Positions 1 through 5,948 of a stretch of 7,755 nt of DNA are shown in pieces; positions within the stretch are counted from its first letter, which is position 1, and every line of letters begins with the position of its first letter. Source of the DNA: an uncultured Bacillota bacterium (GTDB lineage Bacteria > Bacillota > Clostridia > Peptostreptococcales > Anaerovoracaceae). The stretch covers positions 1-7,755 of the forward strand of contig CAUDEQ010000081.1 of assembly GCA_958448635.1 (NCBI GenBank). Direction: 5' to 3'. The translations under genes and the position numbers were made by a program. A model generated the notes under the pieces. The model did not search any database, was not told the DNA's origin, and was given only the letters and a program-made list of their open reading frames with translations.

Positions 1-106
1 TTATCGGGAGCGGTTTTTTCTTTATGAAGAAGGCTTGAACTGCGGCCATTATGGGCGCAGCATAGCCGGATTCAAGGACCGGGCAGGTTTTGACCTCGCT
101 TTTTGA
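1..106 (+). CDS. C-terminal tail of an unidentified upstream gene (partial)
   Basis: An open frame enters from the left edge (first full codon at base 2) and runs 34 codons to a TGA at 104-106. The translation contains YEEGLNCGHYGRSIAGF and ends in DRAGFDLAF, which reads like real protein: no low-complexity or rare-codon runs, and a mix of aromatic, Gly and charged residues. No recognisable family motif remains in so short a tail, so no function is proposed. The gene is on the same strand as the regulator that follows. The 127-nt gap between them contains promoter-like elements, so they are probably separate units. No clear terminator hairpin follows the stop. It could be a chance open frame, but 34 clean codons ending just before an AT-rich regulatory gap favour a real gene end. 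Confidence 0.55.
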   Translation, partial: YRERFFLYEEGLNCGHYGRSIAGFKDRAGFDLAF

Positions 107-158
107 AGTAAAGGGCACGGGACGTTTCTCTGGGGGATATATGCGAAAAAAGTCAAAG

Positions 159-188
159 CGTGTATCAATATATTGTGCATGAAACACG
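159..188. promoter_or_regulatory. Nested dyad upstream of the membrane LuxR regulator
   Basis: CGTGT at 159-163 and ACACG at 184-188 are inverted repeats, with a perfect 10-bp palindrome CAATATATTG at 166-175 lying off-centre between them. The element ends 11 nt before a -35-like hexamer, a plausible activator or repressor position. Autoregulation by the adjacent LuxR-type protein is a guess. AT-rich DNA produces such dyads by chance. Confidence 0.3.
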
Positions 189-198
189 ATTATGTAAA

Positions 199-227
199 TT
201 GACTTTTCATATATCAGAGGGTAAAAT
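199..227 (+). promoter_or_regulatory. Sigma-A-like promoter immediately upstream of the LuxR-type regulator
   Basis: TTGACT (199-204) is separated by exactly 17 nt from TAAAAT (222-227). Each hexamer matches the housekeeping consensus at five of six positions. Transcription would start around 233-235, on or next to the ATG at 234. A purine-rich AGAGGG (216-221) that might serve as ribosome site for that ATG falls inside the promoter spacer, so it would not be in an mRNA made from this promoter. Confidence 0.5.
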
Positions 228-233
228 TAGAAT

Positions 234-1214
234 ATGGGAACAATGTCTGATTACATATACAATTTCATATATATAGCGGTGATAATCCTCGGGGGTGTTA
301 CGCTGCCTCTGACGCTGATTCTGCATATCAAGGAAAGAGATAAATATCATCGTGCCCTCATGCTGTTCGTAGGCGCAATATTCGTCTATATGATCACAGA
401 TTTCATCACATATTTTTTTATCGGAGAAACCGTTTCGGGCGACGCCAAGTTTGCCATGATAACCGTTTCCGACATATTGTTCTGCGCACTGACGTTGGCG
501 TGGATGTATCTGATACAGGTTTTGGTGGGAGACGATCATATAATAAAGTCGAGGTACCTGATAATCCTGACGGTGGTGTATCTGGTGATATCACAGACCC
601 TTTCCATTTCACTGGGCAGATACAGCACTGTTTCCATGTATCTTGTTGTGGAGCAGGGCATAGGAAGCATACTGCTGCAGATATCCAATGTGATATATGT
701 ATCGGCGGTCATGCTGATATGCGTCATCAACGCTGTATACGTCGTCAAAACAGTAACATCGACCAAGGCGAAGATAATGAAGCTGGTGATGATATCGACG
801 CTTATAATATACATGATTTATATTGCCATATGGGATTATGTGACATGGTATAAACCTGAGGAAAAGCTGATAAACATCTACGCAATAGATCCGATATTGA
901 TACTGTATGCCTTTTTAAGTGCCGCTGTGATCTTCTATTTCTATAAAAAGGATCCGCTGAAGCTGTCGGGTTCACAGGTGGCTGCAGAGGATGCCATAAA
1001 GGCAGTGGTAAAAAAATACGGACTTACGGACAGGGAGGCAGACGTTCTTGAACTGATAAACATGGGAAAGAGCAATCTTCAGATAGCCGGCGAGCTTTCC
1101 ATTTCGGAAAACACCGTGAAGAGGCATGTGAACAGTATTTTTAAAAAGACGGAAACCCAGGGCAGACACGAGATCATTTTCAAGATTTCAAACGTAAGGA
1201 AAATAGACTTGTAA
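234..1214 (+). CDS. Membrane-anchored LuxR-family transcriptional regulator (7-TM sensor + HTH)
   Basis: This 326-residue protein has two parts. Residues about 5-240 hold seven hydrophobic stretches (near 5-28, 38-62, 72-98, 106-126, 136-168, 178-202 and 213-238), so the N-terminus is predicted to be an integral-membrane sensor. Residues 263-320 are a LuxR/GerE-type helix-turn-helix: it opens with GLTDREADVLELI, and the recognition region is ISENTVKRHVNSIFKK. There is no response-regulator receiver domain, so signal input is presumably through the membrane part. DNA binding would occur at the inner membrane face unless the protein is cleaved. It has its own terminator and sits just upstream of a permease and dehydrogenase, suggesting it controls their uptake and catabolism (inference). 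The start is uncertain: the ATG at 234 has AGAGGG 12 nt upstream, but the best promoter places the transcript start at that ATG. The in-frame ATG at 246 is the alternative. Confidence 0.85.
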   Translation: MGTMSDYIYNFIYIAVIILGGVTLPLTLILHIKERDKYHRALMLFVGAIFVYMITDFITYFFIGETVSGDAKFAMITVSDILFCALTLAWMYLIQVLVGDDHIIKSRYLIILTVVYLVISQTLSISLGRYSTVSMYLVVEQGIGSILLQISNVIYVSAVMLICVINAVYVVKTVTSTKAKIMKLVMISTLIIYMIYIAIWDYVTWYKPEEKLINIYAIDPILILYAFLSAAVIFYFYKKDPLKLSGSQVAAEDAIKAVVKKYGLTDREADVLELINMGKSNLQIAGELSISENTVKRHVNSIFKKTETQGRHEIIFKISNVRKIDL

Positions 1215-1232
1215 ATAAAGAGAGATTACACG

Positions 1233-1269
1233 GAACAGCCATTCGATGATGAGTGGCTGTTCTTTTTTT
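1233..1269 (+). terminator. Rho-independent terminator after the LuxR-type regulator
   Basis: A perfect 9-bp stem pairs GAACAGCCA (1233-1241) with TGGCTGTTC (1254-1262) around a 12-nt loop, followed directly by seven Ts (1263-1269). It begins 18 nt after the regulator's stop and separates it from the permease unit. Confidence 0.9.
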
Positions 1270-1282
1270 GCGATGAAAGCGA

Positions 1283-1302
1283 AATAACACCAAGGTGCTA
1301 TT
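1283..1302. promoter_or_regulatory. 20-bp imperfect palindrome, candidate operator of the permease unit
   Basis: AATAaCACC-AA-GGTGcTATT at 1283-1302 is a near-symmetric palindrome (8 of 10 positions paired). Its last two bases are the first two of the -35-like TTGAAA at 1301-1306. This is a typical place for an operator. The neighbouring LuxR-type regulator is the obvious candidate ligand, by position only. Confidence 0.4.
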
Positions 1303-1330
1303 GAAAAAATTAGAAGAAATGCATTATTAT
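1301..1330 (+). promoter_or_regulatory. Candidate sigma-A promoter of the permease-dehydrogenase unit
   Basis: TTGAAA (1301-1306) and TATTAT (1325-1330) are 18 nt apart, each matching consensus at five of six positions. A start near 1337 would give an mRNA leader of about 85 nt before the permease. The region is very AT-rich, so other -10-like sequences exist. This one is preferred because a palindrome overlaps its -35 and a transcribed hairpin lies downstream. Confidence 0.45.
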
Positions 1331-1342
1331 TTAATTGTTCAT

Positions 1343-1368
1343 AAAATTACAGTAAATTCTGTAGTTTT
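1343..1368 (+). promoter_or_regulatory. Leader hairpin upstream of the permease
   Basis: AAAATTACAG (1343-1352) can pair as RNA with CTGTAGTTTT (1359-1368) over ten positions, including one U-G wobble, closing a 6-nt loop. It has no following T-run, so it is not a classical terminator. It could be an mRNA-stability or regulatory stem or, as DNA, the operator half-sites TACAG/CTGTA. Confidence 0.35.
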
Positions 1369-1421
1369 AGAAAATGCAATATTTATTTAATATCGTAACA
1401 ATTTAATAGGAGGAAAGAAAG

Positions 1422-3143
1422 ATGAGCCAACAACAAGGTGTAGCTGGACTGAAAAAGCACAACATGAAAGTGTCCAGCATCGTGTTTATGCTGTACTGTC
1501 TTGTTGCAGCAGGCGCATTCGGTATCGAGGAAATGATACCTGAAGCCGGTCCGGGAATGACGCTGATTCTGCTGGCAATATTCCCGATCATATGGGCGTA
1601 CCCCATCAGCAACATGGTCGCTGAGTGCGGATCGGTGATGCCGTCGGAAGGCGGAGTATACGTCTGGGTAAAGGAAGCCTTCGGAGAGTTCTGGGGATTC
1701 CAGGCAGGCTGGTGGGCAACAGTATCCACATATATCACCAACGGTGTATATGTAGCCCTGGTGGCAGGCTATGTGAGCCAGATGATACCCATGTCGGAGT
1801 TTGCAATTCTCGTATTGAAGGTGGGAATGATACTTATCTTCACGGTAATCAACCTTATGGGTCTTCGTGAAGTGGGAACGGTAAGTACGGTTCTTTCGAT
1901 CTGCATACTGCTGGCCTTTGCGCTGGTGGCAGCAGTGGGAATCATCAACTGGAACACCAATCCTGTTGAGCCTATCATACCGGAAGACTATAACATACTT
2001 GATTCACTGTCAGGCGGAATATGCATCTGCGTATGGATGTACTGCGGATATGAATGTATATCCAACATGGCGGGCGAGGTAAAGAATCCGCAGGTTATCC
2101 CTAAGGGACTGCTGATAGCAATGCCTCTCATAGCGCTTACATATATATTGCCGACTCTCGGCGGACTTGCATCACTGCCTGCAGGATCATGGGAGAACTG
2201 GTCTACAGAAGGCGGCTTCACATCAGAATCAGTGGGATATGCTACAGTGCTTACAGAGAATCTGGGAACCGTATGGGGATATCTGTTCCTGATAGTTGCC
2301 ATAATATCACAGTGTGCGATATTCAACACATATTTGGCATCGGGATCAAGAGGCTTCTTCGTAATGGCGGATGACAACCTCTGCCCTAAGTTCCTTATAA
2401 AGGTGAGCAAGAAGAGAGGCGTTCCTTATGTGGGCATCATTTCTCTTTCGATAGTGACCCTGATACTCTGTCAGTATGACTTCACTACGCTTGTATCCAC
2501 AGAGGTGGTGTTCATTCTTGCACTTTACATCATATTGCCTCTGTCGGTAATAAAGCTGAGAAAGATGATACCTCTGGAGGAAAGAAAGAAGAGAAATCTC
2601 TTCATAATGCCTGGAGGAAAGGTTGGAGAAATATTCTTCTGCGGAGCTCCTATAATCATTTCGATCGTAGCGCTGCTGGTAAACGGAACAGATTATTTCG
2701 TGACAGGTATCATAGCGACGGCAAGCGGAGTTATAGTGTACGTCATAGTAAAGGCGATATACGGAGGGCTCTATCACCAGGACCCTGTGAGATACCCTCT
2801 CAACAAGAAGACGAGGCTTGCACAGGGAGATACGGTGAGAATAGGTATATACCTCATAATTGTGGGCGTATCGGCATTCCTGGCACAGTTCTGGCTGAGA
2901 TGGTATGAGGTAACATACGGAGAATGGGGCCCTGGCGATTACGATATGATGGGCGATATCATACCTCAGGTACAGAATATACTGGGTTACGGCGGAGCCA
3001 TCGTGGCAGTTATAGGTATCATAGTATACTTCGTCTGCAGAAAGAGCGATGCACCGGCACCGGAGCCTGAGCTGGATGTTGACCAGCTGATGGATAAATA
3101 TCTCAATGAGGATAGACATGAGGATATCTTCGGCGATGCGTAA
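1422..3143 (+). CDS. APC-superfamily amino-acid/polyamine permease
   Basis: This 573-residue integral-membrane transporter very probably moves an amino acid or related cation across the cytoplasmic membrane. The start at 1422 is well set by AGGAGG (1408-1413) 8 nt upstream. The first helix carries G31-A-F-G34-I-E36-E37 followed by A42-G-P-G, the substrate-binding helix break seen in the polyamine/LAT-like branch of the APC superfamily. Another helix has WMYCGYE (W205-E211) leading into MAGEVKNP, the typical APC TM6 region. About 12-14 helices are evident. An acidic, Pro-rich C-terminal tail of about 35 residues follows the last helix and is presumably cytoplasmic. It lies 67 nt upstream of a saccharopine-dehydrogenase-family gene with no terminator between, so the two are probably co-transcribed and the permease imports that enzyme's substrate (inference). 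Uniport, symport or exchange cannot be told from sequence. Confidence 0.9.
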   Translation: MSQQQGVAGLKKHNMKVSSIVFMLYCLVAAGAFGIEEMIPEAGPGMTLILLAIFPIIWAYPISNMVAECGSVMPSEGGVYVWVKEAFGEFWGFQAGWWATVSTYITNGVYVALVAGYVSQMIPMSEFAILVLKVGMILIFTVINLMGLREVGTVSTVLSICILLAFALVAAVGIINWNTNPVEPIIPEDYNILDSLSGGICICVWMYCGYECISNMAGEVKNPQVIPKGLLIAMPLIALTYILPTLGGLASLPAGSWENWSTEGGFTSESVGYATVLTENLGTVWGYLFLIVAIISQCAIFNTYLASGSRGFFVMADDNLCPKFLIKVSKKRGVPYVGIISLSIVTLILCQYDFTTLVSTEVVFILALYIILPLSVIKLRKMIPLEERKKRNLFIMPGGKVGEIFFCGAPIIISIVALLVNGTDYFVTGIIATASGVIVYVIVKAIYGGLYHQDPVRYPLNKKTRLAQGDTVRIGIYLIIVGVSAFLAQFWLRWYEVTYGEWGPGDYDMMGDIIPQVQNILGYGGAIVAVIGIIVYFVCRKSDAPAPEPELDVDQLMDKYLNEDRHEDIFGDA

Positions 3144-3210
3144 GCGATAAACCTTTATAAAACAATACAGACTTTAAGCATAACAAATCAAAAGGAGATG
3201 AATTCAAGTT

Positions 3211-4434
3211 ATGGGTAAGAAAATTTTAGTTCTTGGAACAGGAGCACAAGGTTCGACAGTGGCGCAGAGAATGGATGAGGAAGCAAATGTTTCTGAAATT
3301 ATATGCGCAGACTACGATGAAAAAGCGGTGGAAGAGCTTGTGAGCATGCTTAAAAAGGCAAAAGGCCTCAAGGTGGATGCCAACGACGTCGACAGCATCA
3401 TAGCTGCGGCAGAAGGCGTGGATCTCATCGTAAACGCTCTGCCTATCGCATTTGCACCGAAGGTGCTGGATGCAGCCATAGCAGTAAAGGCCAACTATCA
3501 GGATTTTGCTGCAACAGACGTTCTTGACGAGTGGTGGCCGACTTGCGTGCAGATGATGTATGATGATTACGGCGCCAAGTTTAAGGAAATCGGTAAGATG
3601 GCTATTATAGGAACAGGTTCGGCGCCGGGAATGATGTGCGTTGCAACTAAGAGCTCCATGAGAGAACTGGATACCTGCGACGACATCCTTATGATGGTAT
3701 ATGAAGGCGTTGAAGCCAAGAGATTCCTGCCGTTCTGGTGGTCACCGTTCACAGCTCTTTCAGACATGGTAGACCCGACCTTCGCCCTCAAGGACGGAGT
3801 TCTGGTTGAGACAGAGCCTCATTCATTGCCTGTAGTGAGAGATTTCCCTGGATGCAGACCGGGAGTAACGCTGGTGGAGCATGCACATGACGAGACAGTT
3901 TACATGGGACTCAATAAGGATACTCACTTCAAGGGAGCGAAGAACATCAACTTCAAGTACGGCGGCGTGGGAATCGAATTCTCAACTCCACTGTACAGAG
4001 CAGGGCTGCTTTCAAGAGAAGAAGAGACATACAAGGGACACACATTCGTGCCGTTTGATGTAATAGTAAGCCATCTTCCTCCTGCACCTAAGTTCAAGGA
4101 AGAGATACAGGAGATTCTGGAGGAAGGTCTGGTAAGAGATGAAGGCGCATTCGTAGTGGAATGTACGGGAACAAAGGACGGCAAGAAGGTCATGGTGACA
4201 ACGAACCTGTATGCGCCGGGATGTGTTGAAAGCTTCGAGAGAGCAGGGATCACAGGAGAACAGTATCTGACAGGACAGTGCGGATCATTGTTCACAAAGA
4301 TGTTCGTAAACGACGACTACACTCAGACAGGACTCATATCCTCCGATATGCTCACCTATGAAGAATGTGACAAATATTTAGCATATGCTGCAAAGCTTGA
4401 CATCACTCTGGAAACAGAAGTTAAGCCTCTTTAA
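3211..4434 (+). CDS. Saccharopine dehydrogenase-family NAD(P)-dependent oxidoreductase
   Basis: This 407-residue cytosolic enzyme has an N-terminal Rossmann fold: ILVLGTGAQGSTVA (residues 5-18) is the GxGxxG dinucleotide loop, and ICADYD (31-36) ends beta-2 with an acidic residue (D34), which usually favours NAD over NADP. At 134-142, GTGSAPGMM matches the conserved GxxPGM/L loop of saccharopine-dehydrogenase-like proteins. The family includes saccharopine reductases, lysine 6-dehydrogenases, carboxynorspermidine dehydrogenases and uncharacterised opine dehydrogenases; full length is about normal. The exact substrate cannot be assigned. The permease just upstream suggests oxidative use of an imported amino acid or opine. 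No lysine 2,3-aminomutase or other known lysine-fermentation gene is in the window. The AAGGAG ribosome site (3192-3197) is 13 nt from the ATG, longer than usual, but the GKKILVLG start fits the family. A strong terminator follows 55 nt downstream. Confidence 0.88.
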   Translation: MGKKILVLGTGAQGSTVAQRMDEEANVSEIICADYDEKAVEELVSMLKKAKGLKVDANDVDSIIAAAEGVDLIVNALPIAFAPKVLDAAIAVKANYQDFAATDVLDEWWPTCVQMMYDDYGAKFKEIGKMAIIGTGSAPGMMCVATKSSMRELDTCDDILMMVYEGVEAKRFLPFWWSPFTALSDMVDPTFALKDGVLVETEPHSLPVVRDFPGCRPGVTLVEHAHDETVYMGLNKDTHFKGAKNINFKYGGVGIEFSTPLYRAGLLSREEETYKGHTFVPFDVIVSHLPPAPKFKEEIQEILEEGLVRDEGAFVVECTGTKDGKKVMVTTNLYAPGCVESFERAGITGEQYLTGQCGSLFTKMFVNDDYTQTGLISSDMLTYEECDKYLAYAAKLDITLETEVKPL

Positions 4435-4489
4435 AATATAAACCTCAAGGATAAAAAACACTCAACTACATAATACATACCAGCATATG

Positions 4490-4528
4490 AAAACGATGCC
4501 GCAGCGAAGAGCTGCGGCATTGTTTTTT
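4490..4528 (+). terminator. Strong Rho-independent terminator after the dehydrogenase
   Basis: The core is a perfect 10-bp stem, ATGCCGCAGC (4496-4505) with GCTGCGGCAT (4511-4520), and a 5-nt GAAGA loop. Flanking AAAAC and GTTTT extend it to about 16 pairs with one G-U. Six Ts follow at 4523-4528. The complementary A-run on the left could give weak activity on the other strand. It ends the permease-dehydrogenase transcript. Confidence 0.93.
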
Positions 4529-4586
4529 GAATATGCAGGAAATACCGGATGCGGCATGGAGGTTGTGGTATGCTACGAGTGGTGGC

Positions 4587-4615
4587 TTCATTTTTTTACG
4601 AAAATGTGGTATATT
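4587..4615 (+). promoter_or_regulatory. Candidate promoter of the C39-like / flavoprotein unit
   Basis: TATATT (4610-4615) is preceded by TGG, giving an extended -10 (TGN). A poor -35, TTCATT (4587-4592), lies 17 nt upstream. It lies downstream of a strong terminator and about 47 nt before the next gene, so a promoter is expected here. The weak -35 is consistent with an extended -10 type or an activated promoter. Confidence 0.4.
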
Positions 4616-4661
4616 TATATTCAAGCGAGCGGCTGTTCAAGGCCGGATGAAAGGAAGTACC

Positions 4662-5273
4662 ATGAAAGATAAAAAATGCGAGCTGGATTATTTTTATATC
4701 GGTAAAAGCTACGGCGGAAACCAGCGCTGGATGAGAGACTGGTGGATGCACATAGGCGGCTGTGCGGCGCTCACCGTCTGCGACGTGCTGATATACTGCG
4801 CTTTGCATAGAGATAAGCCTGAGCTTTACCCCTACGATGTCGATGATATCACTAAAAAGGATTACAAGAGATTTGCCATGGCGATGAAGCTGTATCTTCA
4901 GCCGAGAAGAGGAGGCATAAAGGAGCTGCACACCTTCATGGAGGGGGCGGCCATCTATTTTGAGGATATAGAGGCGGAATACATAAAAATGAAATCCATT
5001 CCGGGAGAGGAAAGCTTCGAGACTGCCAGGGACAATATAAAGGCGCAGATCGATGCAGGTCTGCCGGCGGCATATCTGATGCTGAAGCACAAGGATAAGA
5101 AGTTCGATTTCTTCGAATGGCACTGGTTCGCAGTCAACGGATACGAGGAAAGGGAAGATGGCTTTTACATAAAAGCGGCTACATACGGAGCCGCCCACTG
5201 GCTGAACCTTCAGGAGCTTTGGGATACGGGCTTCGATGAAAAGGGCGGAGTGGTGCTTTTTGAAAATATATGA
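4662..5273 (+). CDS. C39/papain-like cysteine peptidase-fold protein (uncharacterised)
   Basis: This 203-residue soluble protein has no signal peptide or membrane helix. The arrangement fits a C39-like/papain-like cysteine peptidase fold: Q21 in YGGNQRW, a candidate nucleophile C34 in HIGGCAALTVCD, H154 in EWHWFAVNGYE, and a following polar loop (residues 159 and 174-180). Spacing Gln-13-Cys then His about 120 later, with a Gly-Tyr after the His, matches that fold. Catalytic activity is unproven, and no peptidase substrate or ABC exporter is nearby, so it need not be a bacteriocin-processing enzyme. The ATG at 4662 has AAGGAAG (4651-4657) at good spacing. The in-frame ATG at 4647 is possible. 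A longer frame beginning at 4527 starts inside the T-run of the preceding terminator and is rejected. The next gene starts 15 nt downstream, so the two are co-transcribed. Confidence 0.72.
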   Translation: MKDKKCELDYFYIGKSYGGNQRWMRDWWMHIGGCAALTVCDVLIYCALHRDKPELYPYDVDDITKKDYKRFAMAMKLYLQPRRGGIKELHTFMEGAAIYFEDIEAEYIKMKSIPGEESFETARDNIKAQIDAGLPAAYLMLKHKDKKFDFFEWHWFAVNGYEEREDGFYIKAATYGAAHWLNLQELWDTGFDEKGGVVLFENI

Positions 5274-5288
5274 TGAGCGGAGGTAAAT

Positions 5289-5825
5289 ATGAAAGCATTA
5301 TTACTTAACGGCAGCCCGAGACAGGGCAATACGCATGCGGCTCTTGAGGCGCTGAAAAAGGGACTTGCGAATATCGACGGGCTTGAGATCGGTGAGATAG
5401 CCGCTACGGACGTGGACGTGGCGCCGTGTGTGGCATGCGACACATGCGGAGAAAGCGGCAGATGCATATTTGACGACGATACCAATGATGTGGTGGCAGC
5501 TGTGGAGGAGGCAGATATAGTCGTGTTTGCAACTCCTGTGTACTGGTGGGGCGTTTCGGCGCAGCTGAAGCTCATCATCGACAAGTTCTACAGCAGAGCT
5601 TCAAAGCTGGAGGAATGTACGAAAAAGGTGGGAGTGATCGCCATCGGCGAGGCGGAGCAGGATGATGCCCAGTACAGCCTGATTTCAATGCAGTTCCATT
5701 GTATCTGCAGGTATCTGGGCTGGGATGTTGCCTTCTGCAATACGTACACTGCAGGAGAGGCAGGAGAGCTGGCGAAGAACGCAGAGGCGATGGCAGAGCT
5801 GGAGGAGCTGTGGAAGACGCTGTAG
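5289..5825 (+). CDS. Flavodoxin-fold NAD(P)H-dependent oxidoreductase, iron-sulfur flavoprotein-like
   Basis: This 178-residue cytosolic protein belongs to the NADPH-dependent FMN reductase / flavodoxin-like superfamily. LLNGSPRQGNT (residues 5-15) is the FMN-phosphate loop, and TPVYWWGVSAQLKLIIDKFY (83-102) is the second flavin-binding loop and helix typical of the family. C47-X2-C50-X2-C53-X5-C59 matches the compact CX2CX2CX4-7C motif that binds a 4Fe-4S cluster in iron-sulfur flavoproteins such as archaeal Isf; whether this protein holds a cluster is not known. It probably transfers electrons from NAD(P)H or ferredoxin to a small molecule. Length is near the family norm. GAGCGGAGG (5275-5283) precedes the ATG and overlaps the gap from the C39-like gene by only a few bases, giving tight coupling. 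The protein ends in an acidic helix. A bidirectional terminator follows. Confidence 0.9.
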   Translation: MKALLLNGSPRQGNTHAALEALKKGLANIDGLEIGEIAATDVDVAPCVACDTCGESGRCIFDDDTNDVVAAVEEADIVVFATPVYWWGVSAQLKLIIDKFYSRASKLEECTKKVGVIAIGEAEQDDAQYSLISMQFHCICRYLGWDVAFCNTYTAGEAGELAKNAEAMAELEELWKTL

Positions 5826-5857
5826 GTTTTCGGGCACTCAAGAAACAAAAAGAAAAC

Positions 5858-5891
5858 AACGGTGCAGCACACCATACGGTGCTGCACCGTT
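5858..5891. terminator. Bidirectional terminator between the convergent flavoprotein and cotJ units
   Basis: AACGGTGCAGCAC (5858-5870) and GTGCTGCACCGTT (5879-5891) form a perfect 13-bp stem with an 8-nt loop. To the right on the plus strand is TTCTTCTT. To the left, read on the minus strand, is GTTTTCTTTTTGTTT. Both exits are T-rich, so it can end the rightward flavoprotein transcript and the leftward cotJ transcript. Confidence 0.85.
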
Positions 5892-5948
5892 TCTTCTTAT
5901 GCTGATGTCTCTGCCTGCGCCATGAAAAGCTGCAAGCCGTTGGAATTC

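Noticed and set aside
1337..1421. Lysine or other known riboswitch in the permease leader
   Set aside because: The leader is short and AT-rich with one simple hairpin. None of the conserved cores of a known riboswitch class is visible.
2346..3119. 257-codon open frame antisense to the permease gene
   Set aside because: It is fully embedded in a gene with a clear family and ribosome site. The translation is Tyr/Arg/His-rich and lacks any motif, as expected from reverse reading of hydrophobic codons.
3198..3218. Six-codon upstream frame (MNSSYG) overlapping the dehydrogenase start
   Set aside because: Its ATG directly abuts the ribosome site, too close for efficient initiation, and such a short frame is expected by chance.
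4527..4661. 45-codon N-terminal extension of the C39-like protein
   Set aside because: It would start in the T-run of the preceding terminator and cover the candidate promoter, and it has no ribosome site. AAGGAAG before 4662 fits better.
4487..4672. Small plus-strand frame of 61 codons
   Set aside because: It runs through the terminator hairpin and has no ribosome site or recognisable content.
4596..5198. 200-codon open frame antisense to the C39-like gene
   Set aside because: It has no ribosome site or motif, and the plus-strand gene has catalytic-residue pattern, ribosome site and operon context.
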